NCBI GenBank assembly: GCA_905160935.1
Contig: CAJHZI010000642.1
Location: forward strand, 1,387,501-1,451,500
DNA length: 64,000 nucleotides
Source of the DNA: Enchytraeus crypticus
Lineage: Eukaryota; Annelida; Clitellata; Enchytraeida; Enchytraeidae
Direction: 5' to 3'
Shown here: positions 12,020 through 23,588 of the stretch, in pieces
How the letters are laid out: each line of letters begins with the position of its first letter
Position numbering within the stretch: the first letter of the stretch is position 1
Notes under the pieces: generated by a model
What the model saw: only the letters and a program-made list of their open reading frames with translations
Database searches by the model: none
What the model was told of the DNA's origin: nothing
Position numbers and translations under genes: made by a program

Positions 12020-12610
12020 GGCAGCGGATATGGCTGCTCGACAGATTAATGCTGATATAACTACTTGAGAGAGCTGCTGCTGATATAGCTGTTCTAGAGA
12101 GTTGCTGCTGATATAGCTGCTTGAGAGAGCTGTTGCTGATATAGCTGCTCTAGTGATTGCTGCTGCTGATATAGCTGCTTGAGAGAGCTGCTTCTGATAT
12201 AGACGGCTGATATAACTGCTTGAGAGAGCTGCTGCTGATATAGACTGCTACTGATATAGCTGCTCGAGAAACTACTGCTTATACAGCTACTCGAGAGAAC
12301 TGCTGCTGAATGTAGCTGCTCGAGAGAGCTGTTGCTGTATGTAGCTGCTCGAGAGAGCTGCTGCTGTATGTAGCTGCTCGAGAGAGCTGCTACTATGTGT
12401 AGCTGCTCGTGAGAGCTGCAGCTGTATGTAGCTGCTCGTGAGAGCTGCAGCTGAATGTAGCTGATAAAGAAAGCGGCTGCTGTATGTAGCTGATCGAGAG
12501 AGCTGCTGCTGTATGTAGCTGCTAGAGACAGCTGCTGCTGTATGTAGCTGATCGAGAGAGCTGCTGCTGTATATAGCTGTTCGACAGAGCTGCTGCTGTA
12601 TGTAGCGGTC
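12020..12610. repeat. Minisatellite, about 29-33 bp unit
   Basis: Around 17 to 20 copies of a unit of the type GAGAGAGCTGCTGCTG plus TATGTAGCTGCTC. The first half has a related unit with GATATAGCTGC. The 109-aa ORF on the minus strand is a repeat translation. Confidence 0.85.
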
Positions 12611-12879
12611 GGGCATCAGAATGCTTTTATCGTAATTATAATTAAATGTGACCCAAGGCGCTTATGTCACTTTTATGCGATATTTCTATCCCGGCTTCTT
12701 CACATCCGTCAAACATTTCTTCTTGTGCTCTTGTCTCTCTCCTTCTCATTCTCTCTATCTTTCTCTCTCTCTCTGTATCTTTAAATATCTGTCACACTTT
12801 TTGTGTGTCTCTCTGACTATCTCCCTTTCTTTCTAAATCTCTATCACTTTGAGATGTAGCGTCAAGAAGTCTGTTGCTA

Positions 12880-13435
12880 TTAAAGCAGGTGTGGCAGATG
12901 TTGCATCCGATGTTTTGTTATATGCTCTGTCTGATGTTGTGCGTATATATTGTGTCAGATGTTGTATCTGCTGTTTTGTTATATGTTGTAGCGGATTTTG
13001 TGTCAGATGTTCTGTTATACGTTGTGTCAGATGTTTGACAGATTTTGTGTCAGATGTTCTGTTATACGTTGTGTCAGATGTTGTGTCAGATTTTGTGTCA
13101 GATGTTTTGTTATACGTTGTGTCAGATGTTGTGTCAGATTTTGTGTCAGATGTTTTGTTATACGTTGTGTCAGATGTTGTGTCAGATTTTGTGTCAGATG
13201 TTCTGTTATACGTTGTGTCAGGTGTTGTGTCAGATTTTGTGTCAGATGTTCTGTTATACGTTGTGTCAGGTGTTGTGTCAGATTTTGTGTCAGATGTTCT
13301 GTTATACGTTGTGTCAGATGTTGTGTCAGATTTTGTGTCAGATGTTTTGTTATACGTTGTGTCAGATGTTGTGTCGGATGTTGTGTCAGATGTTTTTTCA
13401 GATGTTTTGTCTGTTGTTTCGTCAGATGACGTCAA
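12880..13435. repeat. Satellite of 12-bp subunits in a 48-bp higher-order unit
   Basis: The basic 12-mer is GTTGTGTCAGAT. Groups of four form a 48-bp unit including TTTTGTGTCAGAT and GTTCTGTTATAC, repeated about eight times. Because 12 and 48 are multiples of three, frames on both strands stay open for up to 200 codons. The same 12-mer makes up the array at 30475-30945 in the opposite orientation. Confidence 0.9.
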
Positions 13436-13638
13436 TTAACCCACAAAAGCAACACTAAGTGAATTTTACGGCTCTATTTTCTACGAAGGGTGGAGCCTCT
13501 TGAGAATAAACTTCACGGCAGATGTGATTTGTTCTTAATATGGTACACAAGGAAATATTCAGTATGTTGAAATAAAGTAGCTATTGTGTTACCATAGTCA
13601 CAAATTATTCTGGTGCTAACTGTATATAGATGTATTAG

Positions 13639-13733
13639 TCTCTCGATTGTGTCTGATGTATGAGTCTATGAGATCAGTGGTATTTAGCGCTCACTATGTT
13701 TTCTGCACTGGTTCATCTGACTATCACCGCCTG
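13639..13733 (+). repeat. 94-bp dispersed repeat, copy 1
   Basis: CTCTCGATTGTGTCTGATG through CATCTGACTATCACCGCCTG is almost identical to 15436-15529, with one base difference noticed (TATCACC versus CATCACC). Confidence 0.85.
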
Positions 13734-13904
13734 ACGATAACTTTGTTATCGTCATGAAATTTTTTCTTGCGTTATTTGAGATTTTTGCGTCGTAAATGCA
13801 GTCACGTTCAAGTCTCATTTTCCTGTATGTTTTCTATTTAATTTATCTAATCATGGTAGCATGATTTATGGTATTTTAAGGTAGTATGGTTGTATGCATG
13901 TATC

Positions 13905-14065
13905 TTAGAAGGCAACAGATTACTAAGATCCAAACCAACGTCAGAAAGGGCATTCGGTTGGAGAGCGCGAAGGCTTCAGAAAGTGCTTCAAAATTTTCTA
14001 AAAACCCGACCCTAGCTAAAAAATGGGATTCAAGGGAAGATGATGATGATTATGATGATGATGAT
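13905..14065 (+). mobile_element. SINE-like copy with GAT-repeat tail
   Basis: ACTAAGATCCAAACCAACG, CAGAAAGGGCATTCGGTTGG, GGCTTCAGAAAGTGCTTC, GACCCTAGCTAAA and GGGATTCAAGGGAAGATG ending in a GAT repeat. The same blocks occur at 58140-58345 (+) and, reversed, at 20390-20640, 42722-43015 and 49615-49765. A tail-only copy at 23609-23675 has target-site duplications. Confidence 0.7.
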
Positions 14066-14185
14066 AGTACTATGCGCGGATCAGTATGTGCGGAGTTCAA
14101 ATTCTGGGCTCGCCAGTCACTGATATCGCTTTCAAGTGAGGAAACTGAAGTTAACATTAGCTATACCAGCTTTAGTGTGATTTCT
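14066..14185 (+). mobile_element. tRNA-like SINE copy, TTCGACCGC family
   Basis: GCGGATCAGTATGTGCGGAG, a B-box-like GTTCAAATTCTGGGCTCGCC, then CACTGATATCGCTTTC and GAGGAAACTGAAGTTAAC. It matches 15130-15250 and 33866-33992. It directly follows the GAT-tailed copy. Confidence 0.65.
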
Positions 14186-14469
14186 TTTTCATTCAGCAAT
14201 GAAGTTTCCCGCAGCTTTGACTTATCATACGCGATGATGCAATTCTAGTTTACTGAAAGAATCACGGCACACACAGCCAGGGATCTAGAAACACGCTGTG
14301 TGGAGCTCAAGTGGTAAGTATGCTCAGTGATCATAGGAGCTCTATACTGGACGCTACTGTCTCTTCATGTTGCCGATCTCTATCTCTCTATAACTGTGTC
14401 GCGTGTATCTATTGCGCGGCATGAGTGACATGTTGAGTTCAGTGCATACAGATCAGTAGCTTCTATATA

Positions 14470-14493
14470 AATATATATATATACAGTATATAT

Positions 14494-14536
<43 letters not shown>
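14470..14536. repeat. (TA)n microsatellite
   Basis: Interrupted TA repeat of about 65 bp. Confidence 0.95.
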
Positions 14537-14539
<3 letters not shown>

Positions 14540-15129
14540 TTTATTCTTTGCGTAGCATTTTCATGGATTTACAATAGATAATTTACTTAATATTTTATTT
14601 GGATTACAATCTCTATATTAATATCTGCGAAGTATGGTTGATGGACATTTAGCGTAAATGTACGAAGGTTCGTTATATTTTTTACACTAACACAGATCTT
14701 TAGTAATTAATTAACTATTTATTCATGTTTATTAATTGTCTGAAAACTAATCCTAGCGATGTTTCATTTCGAGGGAGGTGAGGGTTGGGGTCTGGGGTTC
14801 AACCCCCACTTTCACTTTCTTATATAGCATTCTGTTCTGTAGTAGCCCGAACACAATACGATAAACTTTACTTGTAAATTTAGCTTGCAATAAGATTTTT
14901 TTCCGATGGCGGATTTTAACATTCTTGTATAGTGTCGTCTGATTGAAAGTTGATTGAAAGCTATCGCGTTAATGTAGGTATAGAAAATATATACCGGTAG
15001 ATAATATCGGGCATTGTTTAAGAAATATATTATAGGAATATCATTTAATAAATACATTTTATTATAGGTATATGCAAATTATACAAACCCTATCTACTAT
15101 ATACTTATCTAACCGATATCGACATTGGC

Positions 15130-15250
15130 TGGTGGCGATGTCGGTAAGATATTCGACCGCAGATCAGTATTTGCGGGGTCAAATCATGAGCTCGCCCGTT
15201 ACTGACATCGTTTTCTAGTGATGAAACTGACGTTAACATTAGCATTGTAT
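15130..15250 (+). mobile_element. tRNA-like SINE copy, TTCGACCGC family
   Basis: GTCGGTAAGATATTCGACCG, GATCAGTATTTGCGGGGTC, AAATCATGAGCTCGCCCG and CTGACATCG, then GATGAAACTGACGTTAACA. The GGGGTCAAATC segment stands where a pol III B box would be. Confidence 0.65.
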
Positions 15251-15389
15251 ATCTAGAACCGTAAGGATAATAAAACATGAAGAATAAAGGATAATATTAT
15301 TTGAGGATATCCAGCATAGAGGATTTCAAGTGTGGGAGAAATTACTGTGTAGCTGCTACGGAAAGCTCTCGCTTTCTCCCTCCTCTCTC

Positions 15390-15401
15390 TATATCATATC
15401 C

Positions 15402-15441
<40 letters not shown>
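15390..15441. repeat. (CT)n microsatellite
   Basis: Pure TC repeat of about 40 bp abutting the second copy of the 94-bp repeat. Confidence 0.95.
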
Positions 15442-15443
<2 letters not shown>

Positions 15444-15529
15444 TGTGTCTGATGTATGAGTCTATGAGATCAGTGGTATTTAGCGCTCACTATGTTTTCT
15501 GCACTGGTTCATCTGACCATCACCGCCTG
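15436..15529 (+). repeat. 94-bp dispersed repeat, copy 2
   Basis: Near-identical to 13639-13733, 1.8 kb away. The high identity implies a recent duplication or a young interspersed element. Confidence 0.85.
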
Positions 15530-15819
15530 CTGTGACTTTTTAACTTCTTAATAGACTAGTGATTAACTGGATACGTGGATTGTGTGGTTATACAGAGTAA
15601 GTGGTTACAACTTCAAAGTGTTGATCGTTTTATTTTCGGTACCGGATCAGTAGACTCATGGTTCAAACCCTTACCGAGATGCTTTTAAGCTCTAAAAATA
15701 TCATTATAACTCGGCTTTTTTAATAGTGGGCACATGTTATAGATAGTGGTATAATGAAGATTATGTGGCATTGTTTGACTTAAAGTCACTTTCGTCATTC
15801 GATGAGGTCAAGACACGTC

Positions 15820-16180
15820 GGGTAGCTGAATTATTCGGGCTGATGAGAGCTGAAGGTGACTTGAATGAAGACTGATTCTTCTTGAAACTATGAAGTAAAT
15901 CAAGAAGAGCTGGATAGGACACATTCTAAGAGGAGAAAGTCAATTAAAAAAGGTCATAGAAGGCAGAAGGTCTATTAAAAGAGGTCATAGAAGGCAGAAT
16001 GGAAGGAAATAGAGGCAGAGGCAGGAACACATTTAGATAAGATTAGGAATGTTAGATAATTTAAAGATCCACTCATTTGTGGACATGAAGAGCAAAGCGG
16101 AAACAGGGAGGAGTGGAAGCGTTATATACCATGGACCTACCAGTAGGCAGTGCACTAAGAGATAAGGTACTTTTATAGTC
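15820..16180 (+). mobile_element. Decayed non-LTR retrotransposon 3-prime end
   Basis: Interrupted translations contain KSRRAG, LLKEVIEGRMEGNRGRGR and, near 16130, GGACCTACCAGTAGGCAGTG with CACTAAGAGA. The same peptide order and the same tail occur in the better-preserved copy at 37690-38130. Frameshifts and stops make it non-functional. Confidence 0.6.
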
Positions 16181-16369
16181 TTGCAAAGTGGATTAAGGTT
16201 ATTCTGTATATGGAAACAGTAAGATGTGTTCATAGTTATGAAATCATGAAGGTCAACTATACTACAGGTGTGTGTTTAAACAGTCTCCGCGAGAAACGAT
16301 GTCCGAAGTTACATGTAGTGTTTTTATGTTTACTGTCATGTAGAATTCTGCGATATAGTAAGGGAAAAT

Positions 16370-16925
16370 GTTTACGTCATTGATGTGTGTGATAAGACTA
16401 TAACGTCATTGCTATGTGTGATAAGACTATAGCGTCATTTATGTGTGTAATAGCGCTCTAGCGTCATTGAGGTGTTTGATAAGACTATAGCGTCATTGCT
16501 TTGTGTGATAAGACTATAGCGTCATTGCTTTGTGTGACTTGACTATAGCGTCATTGCTTTGTGTGCTAAGGCTATAGCGTCATTTCTTTGTGTGTTAAGA
16601 CTATAGCGTAATTTTGCTTTGTGTGATAAGACTATAGCGTCATTGATGTGTGTGATAAGACTATAGCATCATTGATGTGTGTGATAAGACTATAGCGTCA
16701 TTGCTTTGTGTGATAAGACTATAGCGTCATTGCTTTGGTGGTAAGAGTATAGCGTCATTGATGTGTGTGATAAGACTATAGCGTCATTGATGTGTGTGAT
16801 ATGACTATAGCGTCATTGATGTGTGTGATATGACTATAGCGTCATTGATGTGTGTGATAAGACTATAGCGTCATTGCTTTGTGTGATATGACTGTAGCGT
16901 CATTATTGTGTGTGATAAGACTTTA
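16370..16925. repeat. Minisatellite, 29-bp unit
   Basis: About 19 copies of TTGATGTGTGTGATAAGACT plus ATAGCGTCA, the last nine bases being the most constant part. Confidence 0.9.
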
Positions 16926-17159
16926 GGATAAATGTGTTCCTGGGCTCTTTAGTCAGCAAATGATGATCTTCTATAATGAGAGTTAACAATTCTTTTATAG
17001 TACAGCGTTGCATTTTGTTTGAGAGCGTGTGGATGATTTAGATTCTAGTTTTGATATAGTTCCTATTGGAGGATTTACAAAATATCGGATGTGACTGGGC
17101 GAGAACCAAACGCTGGATTCTTGCACTTCTGCGTGAAATTCTTCTGCTGAAGTAGCGGC

Positions 17160-17635
17160 TGATGCTACAACACTTTTAGTAGATTATAGAGCAGCCGATG
17201 CAATAGCTGATGCTACAACACTTTCTATAGAAGATAGAGCAGCTGATGCTGTAGCTGATGCTACAACTCTTGTAGTAGAAGATAGAGCAGCTGATGCTGT
17301 AGCTGATGCTACAGCTCTTACAGTAGAAGATAGAGCAGCTGATGCTGTAGCTGATGCTACAACTCTTATAGTAGAAGATAGAGCAGCTGATGCAATAGCT
17401 GATGCTACAACACTTTCTATAGAAGATAGAGCAGCTGATGCTGTAGCTGATGCTACAACTCTTACAGTAGAAGATAGAGCAGCTGATGCTGTAGCTGATG
17501 CTACAGCTCTTATAGTAGAAGATAGAGCAGCTGATGCTGTAGCTGATGCTACAACTCTTATAGTAGAAGATAGAGCAGGTGATGCTGTAGCTGATGTTAT
17601 AATTCTTTTAGTAAGTGACATAGCAGCAGCTGTGG
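17160..17635. repeat. Minisatellite, 48-bp unit
   Basis: About nine to ten copies of GCTGATGCTGTAGCTGATGC plus 28 bases ending GATAGAGCA. A multiple of three keeps the minus-strand frame open for 219 codons as a 16-aa repeat rich in A, S and V. I do not treat that ORF as a gene. Confidence 0.9.
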
Positions 17636-17649
17636 CATTTCTTGTAATA

Positions 17650-17820
17650 ACAGACAGAGCAGCTGATGTAGTATTTAAGTAATAACTGACACAGCAGCTG
17701 ATGTAGTATTTAAGTAATAACTGACACAGCAGCTGATGTAGTATTTGAGTAATAACTGACACAGCAGCTGATGTAGTATTTAAGTAATAACTGACACAGC
17801 AACTGATGTAGCTACTATTA
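17650..17820. repeat. Minisatellite, 35-bp unit
   Basis: Four to five copies of CAGCTGATGTAGTATTTAAG plus TAATAACTGACACAG, continuing the GCAGCTGATG theme of the preceding array. Confidence 0.85.
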
Positions 17821-18354
17821 AGACAGCTGGTGTCGCAGCTCATACAGCAGTTGAAAAAGCAGTTAATTCAGGAGCGAGTAAAAGAGAAAATTAAGCAGCT
17901 AACACTGCAGCTAGTACTGCTGCTCTGTGACTTATTCCGCTGCTATGTTTTCACTGAATTACGACTGCTGTTGTTGCTATTGTTGTTATTTTCTGACCTT
18001 TTGGCCCAGTTTTCGTAGTCGCATAAATTTATTAGATGCTCTGACAGGCAGCAACTCAAGAAACAAATCGAGTACTCAAACACGCAATTAGCTGTCGCGC
18101 ACCATGATGAGAACACCTTCGATCTAGCTGCATGACTGTTTTGTCGTAGGGCTAAACATCTTTCAGATCAATGGGCTAACTTATAGACATAGTATTATTT
18201 TTAGGATAATTTTCCTACCAGAGGAGCGTGTAGAATTTACTTTTACTGTATAATGCAGTCCTCTATTGGACAATTTACATATTTGCAGATCCCAGATCCC
18301 ATTTAGTGAAAAAGTGGAAGACAGTGGGAGAGACAGACAGGAATGTAAATTCCG

Positions 18355-18465
18355 AGAGAGAGAGAGAGAGAGCGAGAGAGAGAATAGAAAATGATTAAAA
18401 GAAATTCATGTGAAGAAAAAATTCATTAGAGTGATGAAGCTAAAGGAATAGCGAGAGAAAGAGCG

Positions 18466-18502
<37 letters not shown>
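18355..18502. repeat. Two (GA)n tracts
   Basis: GA repeats at about 18355-18382 and 18452-18500 separated by 70 bp of unique sequence. Confidence 0.9.
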
Positions 18503-19418
18503 GATGTGATCTGTTGGTCGAATGTCAATTCCTAAATGATTTAAATCAATCACTTGACGATTCGGGGTGCTGTTCATACCCCCCCCCCCTCTAAATGTCC
18601 CACCTCCTCCTCCTCGCACTCTCAGATCAGCTGCCAACGATATCTGAGATATATTTGATTGACAGTGCGATTAATCAATGTAACCACTGAGTGACCTTAA
18701 ATTTCATAAAATATTGACCTTGTATTGCCACTCATTAAAGTATTCTTTGATGCCAATCTTGATGACGGCCTCGAAAATGTAACTTGTAGATTATTATAGC
18801 AATCCTGGCAGCATTGACATTTATGACAATGCCGTGTTAAGATTTTATATGATACCGAATGGTGCATTATGTGATAGATCAAGCCACGCAAGATACCATA
18901 TAACTCATATGACATCTTATGACATGCATGTCATACTAGTTATCTATCGTACGTTGTCACCATGTGACTCGACATGACATCATATGTTGTAAATATAATT
19001 TAAGCGTTTTTATATGCTAATGTTTTTAAATTATTTTCTTAAATAGGTTTTAATGTGTTAAGGTATGCTTTTATGCTAATGTGTAGGGGTATATTGAAGC
19101 ATGCAATAATATGCATGTATTGAATGTCATGATTTGCAATAAGCTTTTAACTCCTTTTTATGATTTATTTAGGCTATATGTGTTCAGGGCACATGCTAGT
19201 GCTTTCGTAACCTTTGTGTCCGATTTCAATTCATCTTATGTATTTCTTGCATACGATAGTACCTGAAGTAAAATAAACATGATTCAATTCAATTTAATGA
19301 CCTCTTCAACATACCGAATGACGCCAATTAACGTCGTATACAGCACATTATGCCGTTTTTTAACATCTAACGATACCATATGTATTCAATGCATTGAAGA
19401 TTGCATAGTGCAGGTTTC

Positions 19419-19434
19419 GGGGGGGGGGGGGGGC
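19419..19434 (+). repeat. Poly-G run
   Basis: About 14 to 16 consecutive G upstream of the 5S-like segment. Confidence 0.9.
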
Positions 19435-19466
19435 TGCGCACATGGTTTAGAAAGCTCAATGAAGCA

Positions 19467-19547
19467 CTCTACTTCAGTGACGTAATGCAACGTCGGACCC
19501 GGTTAGCACTTGGATGGGTGGCTACCTTGGAAGGCCGAGTAGGTTTT
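19467..19547 (+). pseudogene. 5S rRNA-like segment (degenerate, 3-prime half)
   Basis: GTCGGACCCGGTTAGCACTT followed by GGATGGGTGGCTACC and GGAAGGCCGAGTAGG matches the well-known 3-prime half of eukaryotic 5S rRNA (GGTTAGTACTTGGATGGG, loop E to helix IV) with several changes. The preceding AATGCAACGTCGG corresponds loosely to the internal promoter region. The 5-prime half is not recognisable. It is either a 5S pseudogene or the head of a 5S-derived SINE. A run of about 16 G lies 50 bp upstream. Confidence 0.6.
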
Positions 19548-19855
19548 AACAAAAAACCAGGTGTATTGAATGATTTTCCTTACCCGCTGTGTTTACTGTA
19601 ATTCATGATATTGGTAATGATAAAAATGATATTATTAATGGTGATGTAATTGTTAATTGTAATGATATATAGATGCCTGTATTGGCCATTTATGAGCGAT
19701 ATGTAATGATATTGATTGCGATAAATATTAATTAATAATAAAGAAAATGATATTATTAAAACGTGTAGCTAAACAACTAAAGATGAAAATGCTTTGTTTT
19801 CTATGTTTAGTGAAGGTTTTTAGTGATTGAAACTGTCTAATAGGTTATAATTATT

Positions 19856-19859
<4 letters not shown>

Positions 19860-19902
<43 letters not shown>

Positions 19903-19981
19903 TCTCTCTCTTTCCCTCTCTCTCTCTCTTTCTCTATCTAATCTATCTCTGTCCTTTTTTTCTTTTTCCCTGTCATTTCTC

Positions 19982-20029
<48 letters not shown>

Positions 20030-20045
20030 TCTCTCTCTGTCTCGC
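19860..20045. repeat. (CT)n tract
   Basis: Two CT repeats of 40-60 bp separated by pyrimidine-rich sequence. The reverse strand gives a spurious RE-repeat ORF. Confidence 0.95.
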
Positions 20046-20389
20046 TCACCTTCTCTCTATATTTCTCGGTTCATCCTTCTAAGTCACTGCTCACGTCCTC
20101 TGGTTGTTCTGTCTCTTAGCCTCATTCTTAATCCAGGATGATATGAGATAATCCTGTTTCACAATCCCTCTCTCTGCATACATCTAACCGCTCTATAGTC
20201 CTACAAGCTCTTCCTCACGCCTCAGTGTTCGGTCTCGACTTGCATCATTGTCATCGCTCCGTGCTGTGCTCTCACACTTAGCGTTGCCAAGGCATGATAT
20301 TTATAGCTCCATCATCATCATCCTCATCATCATCATCATCATAAACTTCCCTCTTTAATCTCAGTTTAATTGCGGTCGAAATACGAATA

Positions 20390-20640
20390 CACTCTCATAC
20401 GAATACACTTCTCCACTCCTCTCTGTCCCATACCATATCATGACATCAGTCAATCCTCTATAATCTCTTCCATTCATTTTGGAAATTTTGTAGCAATTTT
20501 TGTAGCCTATGCGCTCGCCAACCGAATGCCCTTTCTGACGTTGGTTTGATTTTTAGTGCTTTAGTCGCCTTCTACGACACGTGCATTCATCAGTCGGTCT
20601 ATTCATCTAACTACCCGGGCACAACACGGAGAATGCCCCA
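20390..20640 (-). mobile_element. SINE-like copy of the GAT-tail family
   Basis: Reverse-strand copy with GGTCGAAATACGAATAC, CCATACCATATCATGAC, AACCGAATGCCCTTTCTGAC, GCCTTCTACGACACGTGCA and GGGCACAACACGG. It lines up with the long copy at 42722-43015. Confidence 0.65.
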
Positions 20641-20859
20641 TCAGCAATGAGCTATTTAATTCGGTTTAGAAAACTATGTTATTACACAATTTTGAAAGAT
20701 TAACTTCATTTCCTAAGTCTGCTGAAAGGAACAAACATACCGTTGACAACGGACTTTGCTATTTTTATTTTGCTTTATCTCTCATCTACACTTGTAACTG
20801 TGGTCTGATGATTTGAAAGTACGTGTAGTAGTGTTGTACAGCTTTCTTAATGTCGCGTC

Positions 20860-20915
20860 TTGGATGGGGAATCGGACGTTAAATCCTCGGTGATGGATAG
20901 ATTGATTTAATGCGT
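20860..20915 (+). mobile_element. SINE tail fragment with CGGACGTTAAATCC
   Basis: GGGGAATCGGACGTTAAATC followed by a GATAGATTGATT end resembles the tails at 58360-58410 and 11720-11750. Only the 3-prime part is present. Confidence 0.5.
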
Positions 20916-20994
20916 TATATTCAATACTTAATATTGGTCTGTTTTGATGAAAAAAAGGCACGGATAGCATTGCTTTGAGCATCTTTGAGTGATA

Positions 20995-21305
20995 GCGCCG
21001 TAGCATGTGTGATAGCATGCGTGATAGCTTGCGTGATAGCATTATGATAGCATGTACGATAGCGTGATAGCATGTGTGATAGCATGTTTGATAGTATGCG
21101 TAATAGCGTGATAGCATGTGTGATAACATGTGTGATAGCATGTATGATAGCATGCGTGATAGCGTGTGTGATAGCATTGTGATAGCATGATAGCATGCGT
21201 GATAGCGTGCGTGATAGCATGTGTGATAGCATGATAGCATGTGTGATAGTATGCGTAATAGCGTGATAGCATGTGTGATAGCATACGTGATAGCATGAGA
21301 GTATG
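20995..21305. repeat. Satellite, 12-bp unit
   Basis: About 25 copies of TGATAGCATGTG and variants (GCGTGATAGCAT). The ORFs of 84 to 152 aa on the minus strand are repeat translations. Confidence 0.9.
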
Positions 21306-21689
21306 CGTGTTGGTATTACGCTTTGCATCTCTATTGCGTGGAAGGTCCTTTCTCTAAATCCACATTGACTGATTTACTAATTGTGAGAGTCGATGGAATG
21401 GTGTGACGGTAGATTTCTGCTCTATAGTCCTCCGAGTAAGGATTGATGGAAGAAGAAATGAGGAATATAGCTACAGCGGCCTGCAGAGGTCGTAAGTGTA
21501 ATCGAATTTGAGCTTCGTTAGGTCGGTCAAGCTCTTATTCTTTCTTTGCCACTTTCTCTCTATCCTACGTATCGTTAAAGATCATTCTCTGTGTAGCTTT
21601 TTGTTTATCTGTCTCTGTTTATTCGTCATATTGTATTTCTCTCCTCATGTGTTCTCGACCTCTCACTTTTTCTCCCATTCTTTCTTTTC

Positions 21690-21701
21690 TTTCTATCTCG
21701 C

Positions 21702-21735
<34 letters not shown>

Positions 21736-21770
21736 ACTTTCCTTCTCTCCATCTCTTTCTCTCTGACTAT
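21690..21770. repeat. Pyrimidine-rich (CT)n tract
   Basis: TC repeat with T-rich interruptions. Confidence 0.9.
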
Positions 21771-22172
21771 ATCTGCCTCCCTATCATCAGACTTCTCACA
21801 TTTTCTTTTTTTTTCATTTGTCGCAGTAAGTGTCTATCTTACCAGTCCCATTCTTTCTCCACCTCCTCATTTTTAGTGTGCCTTACCAACCAGTCATTCA
21901 TTCAATCAAACAATCAATCTCATCCGTCATTCTTACATAACAGTGAATTCCCTCATTAGGAAGTACTGTGCTCTAGCAAACTGTGTTCTAGTAAAATCTA
22001 TAAAAGATGTAATTATTATATGATTCTTGTGGAAGACAGCCTGCTACTCCAGAGTCTGTCGTGTTGTCTATTTTATCGTGATTCTAAATGAGAATAGGAC
22101 TGAGGGCCTCTAATGATTTATTTATTATGTATTTATTTTGTGAAGTTATTGTAGTTTGTTTGCTTGTTTAAT

Positions 22173-22378
22173 CAAAGCGCTATTCTCTTACATTGATAAC
22201 ATGGGGTTATTACTGCGACAGTTGTTATTTTCTCTTATGTTATTCAAGTCTGTTTCTTGTTTAATAAAGCGCTAATCTCTTACATTGATAACATTGGGTT
22301 ATTACTGCGACAGTTGTTATTTTCTGTAATGTTATTCAAGTCTGTTTTTTGTTTAATCAAAGCTCTATTCTCTCAGAT
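22173..22378. repeat. Tandem duplication of about 100 bp
   Basis: CTCTTACATTGATAACATKG through GTTATTCAAGTCTGTTTYTT occurs twice in tandem, with the start of a third copy (AATCAAAGCTCTATTCTCT). Confidence 0.85.
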
Positions 22379-22519
22379 TAATTCCCTGCCTCTCCTTTCT
22401 CGTCCAGACTGAACGAGAGAGCTCGGTCAGGATGCAGTAAGGCGAAAAAGCCTTATTGCGAATCCTCAGCCTAATTGCACATACTAGTGGGGGGGTGTTC
22501 TTGAAATAATCGGTCTTAA

Positions 22520-22705
22520 TAATATAATAAAAATATAATATAACAATATAATAATAATAATATAATCTATAATATATATATATATATAAATATAATTAAA
22601 TAAATAAATAAATATATATATATATAATAATATAATATATATATATATATATAGTATATATATGTAATAATATAATATTAATATAATTTAATATTAATAA
22701 TATAA
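22520..22705. repeat. TA/AAT-rich low-complexity region
   Basis: Interrupted TA and TAA repeats over about 180 bp. Confidence 0.9.
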
Positions 22706-23588
22706 TATTATAATATCAGTATGTTGTCAATTAAGTGCTTAGGGTTAGCGCCATTAAGCATTCGATGACGGTGTAAGAATTAAGCAATTAATATACAAAA
22801 TTATGCTGTCCAATTGTAATGAGACTTTTTTCTCATTAGATCTCAGTTTTCTCTTTATTTAATTCGAATTGATTTACTCGTTAAGGAAGTGCCACTGGTA
22901 TATCTAATATACTGTATATTATTCTAGTGCTTCTTTCATAAATATTTCGTAATTAAACACAATGAAAACCGTGTATATAGTAAAAATCAGTTAAAAATGT
23001 TTGATTCTAAAATAGTAAGAAAATATATACTGTATATACTAAATTGAAATATCCAGCCCATTGAGTTGGGGTTAGTCTCTTCTTTTTCCTCACTAAAAAT
23101 TCTCACTATAAATGAACTAATCTGATCATCTGACTAAAACGGATTCTAAAATTCTTGCATATCTCGTCATTTTATGATTAGTTTTAACAGAAATTAATGA
23201 AAGGAAGTAGCTGTTATAAATTTGTCGTTTAAGTTTATCCAAAAATTATATCCAATGGGAGAATATCTTCAAGACTTCGGTTGAACTCTAATTGTTTTGT
23301 TTCACTCATCCAGTTTATAACTGGCAGCTCCCACATCCCCTCCTACTTTTCCAGTGTCAGTGTTTGACATCGGATGCGCTTCGAAATGAGATCCTACCGT
23401 GAAACCGGATATCTTCAATTTTCCTACTCAATCTCTGTGCAATATCTCTAGTTTCGTAGTAAATCTGCTATTGTATCTTTAGTTATACTATTAAATCTCG
23501 TTTTTTTATCCCTAGTTTCATGCTAAGTGTCTACGGATTTATCTTTGTTTTTCTTATTAAATATCTTACGCTGTATTTTATTACAGAT

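Noticed and set aside
12833-13439. Long ORFs of about 200 aa on both strands
   Set aside because: Translations of a 12/48-bp satellite; open frames on both strands follow from unit length, with no non-repeat coding sequence.
13886-14248. 120-aa ORF, + strand
   Set aside because: It spans two adjacent SINE-like copies (GAT-tail and TTCGACCGC families).
17184-17843. 219-aa ORF on the minus strand, 16-aa repeats
   Set aside because: Repeat translation of a 48-bp minisatellite; no known domain, and continues into a second minisatellite.
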